DNA of 64,000 nucleotides, from assembly GCF_031954525.1 (NCBI RefSeq), contig NZ_CP134867.1, positions 4,340,001 through 4,404,000 of the forward strand, written 5' to 3'. Position 1 is the first letter of the stretch, and each line of letters starts with the position of its first letter. Below are positions 56,825 to 64,000 of the stretch, piece after piece. The translations under genes and the position numbers were made by a program. Source of the DNA: Dyella sp. BiH032. Its GTDB lineage: Bacteria; Pseudomonadota; Gammaproteobacteria; Xanthomonadales; Rhodanobacteraceae. The notes below the pieces were generated by a model. It saw only the letters and a list, made by a program, of their open reading frames with translations, did not search any database and was not told where the DNA came from.

Positions 56825-57991
56825 TCAGTTGTCGCCGAACAGATCGCGCGTATAGACCTTTTCCATTACGTCCGCCAGCGCGTCGGACATGCGGTTACTG
56901 ATGATGACGTCAGCCTGGGCCTTGAACTGCGCCAGATCGTTGACCACTTTAGAATGGAAGAACTCTTCTTCGGCCAAGCATGGCTCGTATACGATCACTT
57001 CTACGCCCTTCGCCTTAATACGCTTCATGACGCCCTGGATGCTTGAGGAGCGGAAATTGTCCGAGTCACTTTTCATGATGAGGCGGTAGATGCCAACCAC
57101 CCGCGGCTTGCGGCTGAGTACGTCCTGGGCGATGAAATCCTTGCGGGTAGTGTTGGAATCCACGATCGCCCGGATCAGATTCTGCGGAACGCTCTGGTAG
57201 TTCGCCAGCAACTGCTTGGTGTCCTTCGGCAGGCAGTAGCCGCCATAGCCGAACGAGGGATTGTTGTAGCCCACGCCGATGCGCGGATCCAGGCATATCC
57301 CCTCGATGATGTGGCGGCTGTCCAGTCCATGCGAGAGCGCATAGGTGTCTAACTCGTTGAAATAAGAAACGCGCATGGCCAGGTAAGTGTTGGCGAACAG
57401 CTTGATCGCCTCCGCTTCGGTCGGGTCGGTGAACAGGACCGGCACATCCTGCTTGATCGCGCCTTCCCGCAGCAACTGAGCGAACTGCCGGGCCTGAGGC
57501 GTGCTATCGCCAACTACGATGCGCGACGGATGTAGATTGTCGTAGAGCGCCCGCCCTTCACGCAGGAACTCCGGTGAGAACACGATGTTCGATACACCGA
57601 ACTGCTTGCGCACCTTTTGGGTGTAGCCCACCGGAATGGTCGATTTGATGACCATGGTCGCCGCTGGATTGATCTCCAGTACCTGGCGGATCACCGCTTC
57701 AATGGAAGCAGTATTGAAGTAATTCGTTTCCGGATCGTAGTCGGTCGGCGTAGCGATGATGACGTAATCAGCACCCTCATAAGCCTCTCGCGGATCCAAT
57801 GTCGCGCGGAACGACAGACCATCACCGGCTAGCGCCTGCTGGATGTCCTTGTCGTGAATTGGCGATTCGCCGCGATTGAGCATGGCCACTTTGGCGGGCA
57901 CGATGTCCAGCGCCACCACCTCGTGGTGGCGCGCAAGGAGCAAGCCGTTGGAAAGTCCAACGTAGCCTGTGCCGGCAATTGCGATCTTCAT
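56825..57991 (-). CDS. ugd: UDP-glucose 6-dehydrogenase
   Basis: A 388-residue NAD-dependent enzyme that oxidises UDP-glucose to UDP-glucuronate in two steps. The NAD motif is [15 protein letters not shown], the catalytic cysteine is in [15 protein letters not shown], and the lysine region is [20 protein letters not shown]. The size and sequence resemble the short E. coli Ugd type. It starts 27 bases after the stop of the membrane gene at 58019 and appears to be the last gene of the long - strand glycan unit. Its product is the substrate of the decarboxylase at the other end of the unit. Confidence 0.96.
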   Translation of the reverse strand: MKIAIAGTGYVGLSNGLLLARHHEVVALDIVPAKVAMLNRGESPIHDKDIQQALAGDGLSFRATLDPREAYEGADYVIIATPTDYDPETNYFNTASIEAVIRQVLEINPAATMVIKSTIPVGYTQKVRKQFGVSNIVFSPEFLREGRALYDNLHPSRIVVGDSTPQARQFAQLLREGAIKQDVPVLFTDPTEAEAIKLFANTYLAMRVSYFNELDTYALSHGLDSRHIIEGICLDPRIGVGYNNPSFGYGGYCLPKDTKQLLANYQSVPQNLIRAIVDSNTTRKDFIAQDVLSRKPRVVGIYRLIMKSDSDNFRSSSIQGVMKRIKAKGVEVIVYEPCLAEEEFFHSKVVNDLAQFKAQADVIISNRMSDALADVMEKVYTRDLFGDN

Positions 57992-58018
57992 GAATGATGC
58001 CTCGATTCAAGCGGATGT

Positions 58019-59359
58019 CTAGATGCGGGGAATGTGGAGCATTCGCTCACGCGCGCACTGGTAATAACGATCGGTTTTCCAGAAGGCCAGGCCAACGGCC
58101 ACCGCCTCGGTGCTCATGGCCCGCTGCATTCGCTGGCAGGAGGGCCCCTGCCACAATGACGCTGACAAGGCCTGGCCGGTTGGCGCTATATACGACACGG
58201 CGATGTAGTAAGCCGAGCAGGCCACCACCGGCACGCAGACCCACCTGGCAAATGCGGTCGCGCCGCGGCGTGCGACCGTCTCGCCGGCCGTACGCTGGCA
58301 GATCAACATGGCCACCAGCAGCGAAAGCATAGGCTGTAACATCAGCCTGTCGCCCCAAGAGTCCCAGCCGAACGGTGCCCACCAGCGAGCGAAGGCGAGG
58401 CAGGAGAGCGCCGCTGCCGAGCCCGCCACCACTAGTGCCGGCGCCCTCGGCATAACGCCGGAAAGCCGCCAGCACAGCAACGCCACGAATAGCGGGAAGC
58501 TCCAGAATATCAGGACGCCGCCATTGGGCGACAGTAATGAGCCAAGCAGGAATTCGGCACTGATGGTGAGTGACGGCGTGGTCTCTCGGGATTCCTGTAT
58601 GTAGGCTAGTGGCAACGGCACTCCATACTTCAATTGGCTGTAGAGCGCGGAAATAGCCATGGCTACTAGTACCGGAATAGCGGCATGGAAGGTCAATCGA
58701 ATCAGGCCGGAGCGGCCTGAAGCATTCCCCCAAAGCTCACGCAACCGTCTGCGATAGATCGTCGCCAACATCAATATGCCCACGCAGACGAAGACAGCTA
58801 TGGTGTCCTTGTATAGTGGGAACAGCAGACCCGAGATCCACAGGATCGCCAACCAGACTAGACTGCCGTCCAACGCGGGATCGGACCAAAAGCGAGCGAG
58901 AGTGCCAATGTATATGCCGCAGAACACGGCCGCCTGAACTTCCAGCGCTCCGGAATAAAGATAGAACATTGGTAATGGGCTCAGCGCCAACGCGGCTAGA
59001 TAGCCCGCTCCACCCCGCAACAAGATGGCCTTTCCGGCGCCAGCGAGAACGCATAGAAGAGGCAGCAGCAGCACCCCAGTAGTGAGTAAGGCCAAACGAA
59101 GCCCCCGCATCGCCTCGGGAGCCAGCAACGCGGAATTGAGCAGATAGGCAACAGGAAACTTGCTCACGCCCTCACAGCGCCCATTCGCCACGCTGTGAAA
59201 ACAACCGATCAACGTGGACCAGTCGTTCTGCCAAGCCGCCAGATCCACCCCGTTGAAGACCGCGCGTGAGCATGCCGACCACAGAGCGATCGCTGACGCG
59301 ACCAGCGCGAACGACCAGCAGGCGATGTGCCACCGGCCACGGTCGGTCGAGGCGGACAT
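58019..59359 (-). CDS. Polytopic membrane protein of the glycan cluster
   Basis: A 446-residue protein with about ten transmembrane segments, for example IACWSFALVASAIALWSAC, LRLALLTTGVLLLPLLCVLA and GLIRLTFHAAIPVLVAMAIS, and an Arg/Cys-containing hydrophilic tail (CQRMQRAMSTEAVAVG). The topology with a large first periplasmic loop (FNGVDLAAWQNDWSTLIGCF) resembles GT-C glycosyltransferases, but no catalytic motif can be defined. The ATG shares a base with the stop of the preceding gene (TGATG), so translation is coupled. A membrane glycosyltransferase acting on polyprenyl-linked sugar is the best guess. Confidence 0.72.
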   Translation of the reverse strand: MSASTDRGRWHIACWSFALVASAIALWSACSRAVFNGVDLAAWQNDWSTLIGCFHSVANGRCEGVSKFPVAYLLNSALLAPEAMRGLRLALLTTGVLLLPLLCVLAGAGKAILLRGGAGYLAALALSPLPMFYLYSGALEVQAAVFCGIYIGTLARFWSDPALDGSLVWLAILWISGLLFPLYKDTIAVFVCVGILMLATIYRRRLRELWGNASGRSGLIRLTFHAAIPVLVAMAISALYSQLKYGVPLPLAYIQESRETTPSLTISAEFLLGSLLSPNGGVLIFWSFPLFVALLCWRLSGVMPRAPALVVAGSAAALSCLAFARWWAPFGWDSWGDRLMLQPMLSLLVAMLICQRTAGETVARRGATAFARWVCVPVVACSAYYIAVSYIAPTGQALSASLWQGPSCQRMQRAMSTEAVAVGLAFWKTDRYYQCARERMLHIPRI

Positions 59360-61026
59360 CACCGCCCCCCCTCCGGCAAGCAGGACCAAGCGGCATCCAT
59401 CCCTGCCAAACGCTGGCACTGCATCGCCGCGAATCGATCGCGATACTGCGTGAAAAGCTCCTCAGATAGCAGGTATGCCGCCCGCGAATCGACCTGCTTC
59501 AGTCGTGCGTCGTAATTGCAATGGAAACGCTGCTGAGAGTCGGGCGTGCGAGCGGCATAGAAGTTGTTGGTCGGTATGTGATGCCCAAGTGCGAAATAGC
59601 CGATGGACTCATAATTGCGTACGCCGCCCGGCGTCTTGACTGTATCGCATTGCCAGGCCGGAAAAACCAGGATCGCGCTGTAGTTTCCGTCGGGCACTCC
59701 ACTCAAGCGCTGGGTACTGTACGAGGCGATGTTAGTACGCACATCTGCAGCGAGTGGACGCAGGTCGACGAACTGCGCCAGTACCGTCATGGCCAAGACA
59801 AATACCGTTCGCCGGCTCCCGAAATGCGTGACGCATGCCGCTACTGCAACCAGCAGTAACCAGAAGCCGGCCATCCAGAACAGCCGGCCGCTGCCACGGA
59901 AGCGAGAAAGCAGGAAGATCGCCGCGCGCGGCACTGGGATATCCACAGCGTAGCTGCCGACCGTTAGATGGGTCGACATCGCCAGGATGGCACAACACGT
60001 CGAGATCAGCAGCGCGGCCAAAAACGGGAAACGCGAAGTCGATCGCCGACGCGATAACCCGCTTGCCAGCGCAACCGTACCCAGTGCCAACAAACCGGCC
60101 CCGACGTAATCGAACCCCTCGAATGTCTGTCCTCCGGTGGCATCGGCGACGTCCAGAGGTAGCAATCCACCGCGCCCATTGGAATCCAAGGGTCCAAGCA
60201 GATTCATCGAGTACACGCCATAGCCGCCAGTATCAGCAGTCGATCCTGCGATGAAGCCGAATATCATTAATCCTGCCGCGGCCACGGCGACCAGCACACT
60301 CAACCTGATCAGCACCTCGCGGTACCGGCGTTGCCTGAGCAGCAGAGCAACCAGCACACCGTCGCTGATCAATATCATCAGCACGAAATATGGGTTGATG
60401 CCGGTCGCGACTAACAGAACGGCACCATTCGCCAAGCACCATTTCTGCCACGGCCAGTCCAGCGTACTCAGCACTACCCAAATGGCAAATACCAGCACCC
60501 ATTGTGAAGAAAGTGCCGTATGTCCCTGAAATCGGACAAACGTGTAAGGCACTGAAGCAAATAGCAACCCGGCCAGGACCGCGCAGCCACGGGAGGCCCA
60601 GGACTGTCCGCCGCCAGCCAGAACCATCGCCCTGCTGGTGGCGAGGTAGCCGAACACGCCCTGCAGCAGCAGGCATAGGCCGAAGTAGTAGCCGAAGTAT
60701 TGGTGCCCCTCGCCGACCCAGCCGGCGAACGGCCGGGCCAGTAGCAGCAGCAGCGGCATAGGGTCAAACAGAGCAATGCTCATCGGCTTTGGATAGCTCA
60801 GCCGATTGGTGGTAAGCCAATGTGCATCCGGATCCGACAGGTACTGTCCCCAGGCTATCCGCACCTGCGCCAGATCACCCCACAACCATCCACCTGCAGA
60901 CGTGTCGAACGGAATCGGGCCCAGCACGTAGCGAGCCCATAGCGCGGATAACATGGCAACCAGCAGCCCGCCCAGCACGAAGGGCAACCATCTGCACATG
61001 GTGGAATGCCGATTCACTACTCGCAT
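59359..61026 (-). CDS. DUF6311-like membrane protein of the glycan cluster
   Basis: A 555-residue polytopic protein. It begins with one membrane segment (LPFVLGGLLVAMLSALWARY), then the conserved-looking periplasmic loop WLWGDLAQVRIAWGQYLSDP and LSYPKPMSIALFDPMPLLLL, about ten further membrane segments and a C-terminal periplasmic domain of about 150 residues with several cysteines (QQRFHCNYDARLKQVDSRAA). The arrangement resembles the DUF6311 family found in polysaccharide loci, thought to be GT-C-like; this rests on recall, not a search. The start overlaps the preceding gene by ten bases. Confidence 0.72.
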   Translation of the reverse strand: MRVVNRHSTMCRWLPFVLGGLLVAMLSALWARYVLGPIPFDTSAGGWLWGDLAQVRIAWGQYLSDPDAHWLTTNRLSYPKPMSIALFDPMPLLLLLARPFAGWVGEGHQYFGYYFGLCLLLQGVFGYLATSRAMVLAGGGQSWASRGCAVLAGLLFASVPYTFVRFQGHTALSSQWVLVFAIWVVLSTLDWPWQKWCLANGAVLLVATGINPYFVLMILISDGVLVALLLRQRRYREVLIRLSVLVAVAAAGLMIFGFIAGSTADTGGYGVYSMNLLGPLDSNGRGGLLPLDVADATGGQTFEGFDYVGAGLLALGTVALASGLSRRRSTSRFPFLAALLISTCCAILAMSTHLTVGSYAVDIPVPRAAIFLLSRFRGSGRLFWMAGFWLLLVAVAACVTHFGSRRTVFVLAMTVLAQFVDLRPLAADVRTNIASYSTQRLSGVPDGNYSAILVFPAWQCDTVKTPGGVRNYESIGYFALGHHIPTNNFYAARTPDSQQRFHCNYDARLKQVDSRAAYLLSEELFTQYRDRFAAMQCQRLAGMDAAWSCLPEGGR

Positions 61027-61616
61027 CGGTAATCCACGTTCTGCGTACTGTGCCGAAACGGATCCGTGAGGTCATCCGTGTACTGGCCCATGAGCAAGCG
61101 ATGGCGCGGCAGGAAATGAGTACGATAGAAGCGCCCCATGCTCGCCACGAATTCGCCCTTGGGAGTCAAATGGACACAGCCGTCATGGATCTCGATCGTG
61201 CCGGACTGCAGCTGCTCGGTGAGCCGAATATCGACCAAATGATGCTCCACCATATATTCGTTCACGAATACGTCCTTCATGCGCCCCTGCCGGATTCCGC
61301 CACCGCGCTGCTGAAGTTTTTCCAGGATGTAGAACGACAGCGAGCGGTCGATGATCGTCGGCACGCTTACGGCGAAGGCATACCCCGTAGCCACCCACAG
61401 CGCGAACAGCAATAGTCGCTCCAGCCCGCTCATTGCAGACAGAAAGCCGCGCAGGCTTAGTACCGCGCCGACTAGCACGACGGCCACAAAAACATCTAGG
61501 ACCGATGCATAGAGGACTACATTGACGCGGAAATAGCGCATGTGAATGTAGTAGACCAGCAGCATAACCGGCGCGAAGATCGCGCTTGCGATCAGTGCCC
61601 TTCGATAATTACTCAT
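61017..61616 (-). CDS. Unknown membrane protein next to GtrA
   Basis: A 199-residue protein with three predicted membrane segments at about 9-27, 35-55 and 66-86, followed by a soluble C-terminal domain of about 110 residues (DRSLSFYILEKLQQRGGGIR, LTPKGEFVASMGRFYRTHFL). The C-terminal part looks like a small winged-helix-like or strand-helix domain, but this is only an impression. No family was recognised. It overlaps GtrA by four bases upstream and the DUF6311-like gene by ten bases downstream, so it belongs to the coupled unit. Confidence 0.7.
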   Translation of the reverse strand: MSNYRRALIASAIFAPVMLLVYYIHMRYFRVNVVLYASVLDVFVAVVLVGAVLSLRGFLSAMSGLERLLLFALWVATGYAFAVSVPTIIDRSLSFYILEKLQQRGGGIRQGRMKDVFVNEYMVEHHLVDIRLTEQLQSGTIEIHDGCVHLTPKGEFVASMGRFYRTHFLPRHRLLMGQYTDDLTDPFRHSTQNVDYRCE

Positions 61617-62011
61617 CGAAACACCATGAACTTGTTCGCGACGAAGCTGCAGCTCACTTGCATTCCAGTCGCCAGCAGGAAACCGACGGAATAATTCAAA
61701 CCATAACGGTCGGTCCAGATATATAAAATGAGCCCATGCAAGGCCGCAATGCAGGCATAGGTGAGCAAGAACAGCGCTCCCTGCCGCATCAAGCCTCCCT
61801 GCGCGGCCTTGAAGACGAAGTAGCGGCTACCGATGAACGACACCGTGATGCCGAAGATGGCGGCAAGAGCATTGGCCGCTCCCGCCGACGGCACCTTCAT
61901 CACCTCGATATTGAACCGTAGTACGCTGTAGTGAACCAACGTCGCCACCATTCCGTTGATCGCATAGCGAACGATCTGCCCACCAAATGACAAACTATCG
62001 CTCCGAGGCAT
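61613..62011 (-). CDS. GtrA family membrane protein
   Basis: A 132-residue protein with four membrane segments and the GtrA features QIVRYAINGMVATLVHYSVL, GITVSFIGSRYFVFKAAQGG and SCSFVANKFMVFR at the C-terminus. GtrA proteins are thought to flip polyprenyl-phosphate-linked sugar made by GtrB-type enzymes; the adjacent GT2 gene fits that partner role. The start is the ATG at 62011, inside the last codons of the GT2 gene (17-base overlap). Confidence 0.9.
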   Translation of the reverse strand: MPRSDSLSFGGQIVRYAINGMVATLVHYSVLRFNIEVMKVPSAGAANALAAIFGITVSFIGSRYFVFKAAQGGLMRQGALFLLTYACIAALHGLILYIWTDRYGLNYSVGFLLATGMQVSCSFVANKFMVFR

Positions 62012-62939
62012 TGATGATCGCTTCGACGAAGTCACGATAGCTGCCGGCGACCAGCACCCCACCGCCGCGGATCATGCCCGATAGCAATAGCACGATCAGC
62101 GTCAGCGCGGCTGTCTGCAGGAACACCAGTAGTAGAATCCCCGAGGCGAGCGAGAACCAGCCCGGCGTAGCGAACCCAACCGCCTTTAATATCGTCGCAA
62201 TAAGTGCACCTACCACCGACAGGCCTGCCACCAGCGTGCAGGCGACGCCTACCCGGACCAGTACGTCCTCTGCAAACACCATAAGCGCGCGGAAGCCGTG
62301 GAGCGCCAAGCCGACGAAATTCATCTTGCTGCGTCCCGCGTAACGCGGACCACGATCCAGCGCGCAGCTCCCGACCCTCAGCTTCGAGCTCAGCACACAA
62401 GCGGCCACGTGCGTCCATAGCTCCTGCATCGCAGCCAGTCGGCGCACGGCTGGCATCTTCGCCGCCATGAAATTGCCGAAGCTAATGCGGCGCCCGCTCA
62501 ACAGCGAGAAGAGCAGCTTGTAGACAACGTAAAAGGCCCTGAACTTTAAGGTCTCCACCCGGCTGCGACGAGTAGCGACTACGATGTCGATGTCGCTGGA
62601 ATCCAGGCCCTTGATCAGCTCGCTGATGCTTTCGGGAGTGTCTTCGCCATCGGAGTCCATCACGATGACGCGGACGTCTTCCCCAAAATGCTCAGCCACA
62701 TAACATAGACCGATGGCGATAGCCCGTTGATGGCCGACGTTGCGACGCAACTTGACCACCACACCTTCCAGACCGGCTGCCGAAATCGAACGGGCGTCCA
62801 AAGGCTGACGCACGGAACCATCGTCCACGGCAACGATGTACGTACCGAGGCCCTGGCTTTTGGCCAACTCCTGAAACAGCCGGCTGGACGCTTCCAGATC
62901 CTCGTACACCGGCATGACTACGACCATCGATGCTGTCAC
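61995..62939 (-). CDS. GtrB-like family 2 glycosyltransferase
   Basis: A 314-residue polyprenyl-phosphate glycosyltransferase. The GT-A domain has VVVMPVYEDLEASSRLFQEL, VAVDDGS, RRNVGHQRAIAIGLCYVAEH and VIVMDSDGEDTP (DxD). Two C-terminal membrane segments at about 220-255 and 258-290 follow. The GTG at 62939 is chosen because AAGGAG stands eight bases before it, within the end of the preceding gene. It precedes GtrA directly, forming a GtrB-GtrA pair. The sugar could be xylose or glucuronate, given the flanking UDP-sugar genes, but this is speculative. Confidence 0.9.
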   Translation of the reverse strand: MTASMVVVMPVYEDLEASSRLFQELAKSQGLGTYIVAVDDGSVRQPLDARSISAAGLEGVVVKLRRNVGHQRAIAIGLCYVAEHFGEDVRVIVMDSDGEDTPESISELIKGLDSSDIDIVVATRRSRVETLKFRAFYVVYKLLFSLLSGRRISFGNFMAAKMPAVRRLAAMQELWTHVAACVLSSKLRVGSCALDRGPRYAGRSKMNFVGLALHGFRALMVFAEDVLVRVGVACTLVAGLSVVGALIATILKAVGFATPGWFSLASGILLLVFLQTAALTLIVLLLSGMIRGGGVLVAGSYRDFVEAIINASER

Positions 62940-62944
62940 GTCGA

Positions 62945-63895
62945 TCACTCCTTCAGACGCCGGCGAAAGTAGGCGATGGTTTCCTTCAAACCATCCTCCA
63001 AGCAGACTTTGGGCTCCCAATCGAAAGTAGCCTTGGCCAGGCTGATGTCCGGCTGGCGCTGCTTGGGATCATCTGACGGCAGTGGCTGGTAGACGATGCG
63101 CGAGGTGCCTCCCACCAGCTTCAGGACCGTCTCCGCCAGCTGCAACATGGTGAACTCGCCGGGATTGCCAATATTGACGGGGCCGGTGAAATCGGCCGGG
63201 CTGTCCATCAACCGCAGCATGCCCTCGATCAGATCATCCACGTAGCAAAAGCTGCGCGTCTGAGTGCCGTCGCCATAAATGGTGATCGGCTCGCCGTTCA
63301 ATGCCTGGACGATGAAGTTGCTCACAACGCGGCCATCGTTCGGATGCATGCGCGGCCCATAGGTATTGAAAATCCGCATAACCTTGATTTCCAACTGGTG
63401 CTGGCGCCAGTAATCGAAGAACAAGGTCTCGGCACAGCGCTTGCCTTCGTCGTAGCAGCTGCGGACGCCCACCGGATTGACGCGCCCCCAATAACCCTCG
63501 ACCTGCGGATGGATTTCAGGATCTCCATAGACTTCGCTAGTGCTGGCCTGGAGAATCCTGGCGCGCACGCGCTTGGCCAGGCCCAACATGTTGATAGCAC
63601 CGTGCACGCTGGTCTTCGTGGTCTGCACCGGATCGTGCTGGTAATGGACCGGTGACGCAGGACAGGCGAGATTGAAGATGCGATCCACCTCCACATATAG
63701 CGGGAAGGTGACATCGTGCCGCATCAGCTCGAAGCGGGGATTACTCAACAACCCGGCGACGTTGTCCTTGCTGCCCGTGTAGAAGTTATCCACGCACAAC
63801 ACGTCGTGCCCTGCACTAATCAAACGGTCACAAAGGTGCGAGCCAAGGAAGCCTGCGCCGCCAGTCACCAGCACACGCTTAGATTTGTAGGACAT
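62945..63895 (-). CDS. UDP-glucuronate decarboxylase (UDP-xylose synthase)
   Basis: A 316-residue extended short-chain dehydrogenase that converts UDP-glucuronate to UDP-xylose. The NAD motif is [15 protein letters not shown]. Blocks [60 protein letters not shown] and the catalytic YxxxK in [13 protein letters not shown], with [14 protein letters not shown], are those of UXS enzymes rather than of RmlB or GalE. It is the first gene of the - strand glycan unit that ends with ugd. About 105 bases upstream lie at the window edge and should contain the promoter. Confidence 0.94.
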   Translation of the reverse strand: MSYKSKRVLVTGGAGFLGSHLCDRLISAGHDVLCVDNFYTGSKDNVAGLLSNPRFELMRHDVTFPLYVEVDRIFNLACPASPVHYQHDPVQTTKTSVHGAINMLGLAKRVRARILQASTSEVYGDPEIHPQVEGYWGRVNPVGVRSCYDEGKRCAETLFFDYWRQHQLEIKVMRIFNTYGPRMHPNDGRVVSNFIVQALNGEPITIYGDGTQTRSFCYVDDLIEGMLRLMDSPADFTGPVNIGNPGEFTMLQLAETVLKLVGGTSRIVYQPLPSDDPKQRQPDISLAKATFDWEPKVCLEDGLKETIAYFRRRLKE

Positions 63896-64000
63896 GATTG
63901 GCCTCAAAATGAGCAAAAGATTTACAAGCGGCGATAAGGGCACCTGGCCCTTGCGCGGCTTCTGTAGAATTTCATTTTAACATCTGATCAGCACTTTCTT

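Noticed and set aside
63896..64000. JUMPstart/ops element before the glycan unit
   Set aside because: The ops core GGCGGTAGCGT is not found on the minus strand here; the window ends before the full upstream region.

Overview
The window is a high-GC chromosomal segment of a gammaproteobacterium, most likely a member of the Xanthomonadales close to Dyella, Luteibacter, Frateuria or Rhodanobacter (Rhodanobacteraceae). This rests on the GC-rich codon use, the GTP-type PEP carboxykinase, the fused CysNC, the STAS-fused MlaE operon, and a surface-glycan locus placed around the electron-transfer-flavoprotein genes, a position known from Xanthomonas. No tRNA, rRNA, CRISPR array, insertion sequence or prophage gene was seen.

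Layout. 1-8.4 kb: 3' part of prfC, a CPBP membrane protease, then a tightly overlapping signalling operon (CHASE3/HAMP/GAF hybrid kinase with three receiver domains, CheR, receiver-less CheB, receiver-GGDEF). 8.5-12.7 kb: fadE, and an alpha/beta hydrolase divergent from a TetR regulator with a palindrome at the hydrolase start codon. 12.8-16.6 kb: pckG, then an ECF sigma/anti-sigma pair and a DUF4097 protein, closed by a strong terminator. 16.7-25.5 kb: a barrel-like exported protein, a GAF-GAF-GGDEF-EAL protein, hslO, mtgA, a GtrB-like glycosyltransferase, a CBS-pair protein and an MFS/NTP-transporter-like protein. 25.5-32.3 kb: GMC oxidoreductase, M48 protease and LemA, a class C beta-lactamase-like hydrolase, and a TonB-domain protein. 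32.6-38.2 kb: a MetJ repressor fused to a histone-H1-like Lys/Ala tail, gcvTH, and cysD-cysNC. 38.3-43.9 kb: an Mla/MCE lipid-transport operon, an AlkB-like dioxygenase and an amidase. 44.1-63.9 kb: ETF-ubiquinone oxidoreductase and etfBA, interleaved with surface-glycan genes.

The glycan genes form three transcription units. A + strand unit (45.7-50.0 kb) holds a GT4, a 78-residue ORF and a two-domain GT. A - strand unit (54.8-50.0 kb) holds a GT2, a methyltransferase, a flippase-like protein and a polytopic membrane protein. A second - strand unit (63.9-56.8 kb) holds UDP-glucuronate decarboxylase, a GT2, GtrA, three membrane proteins and Ugd. Ugd plus UDP-glucuronate decarboxylase make UDP-xylose, so a xylose-containing surface polysaccharide is a reasonable inference.

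The two most notable observations are these. First, the polytopic membrane gene is split into two frames exactly at a run of nine G; one base fewer would restore a 756-residue protein, so this is either a phase-variation switch or a sequencing error. Second, the MetJ ribbon-helix-helix domain continues in frame into a 101-residue H1-like tail, with a possible internal start and tandem met-box-like 8-mers upstream.
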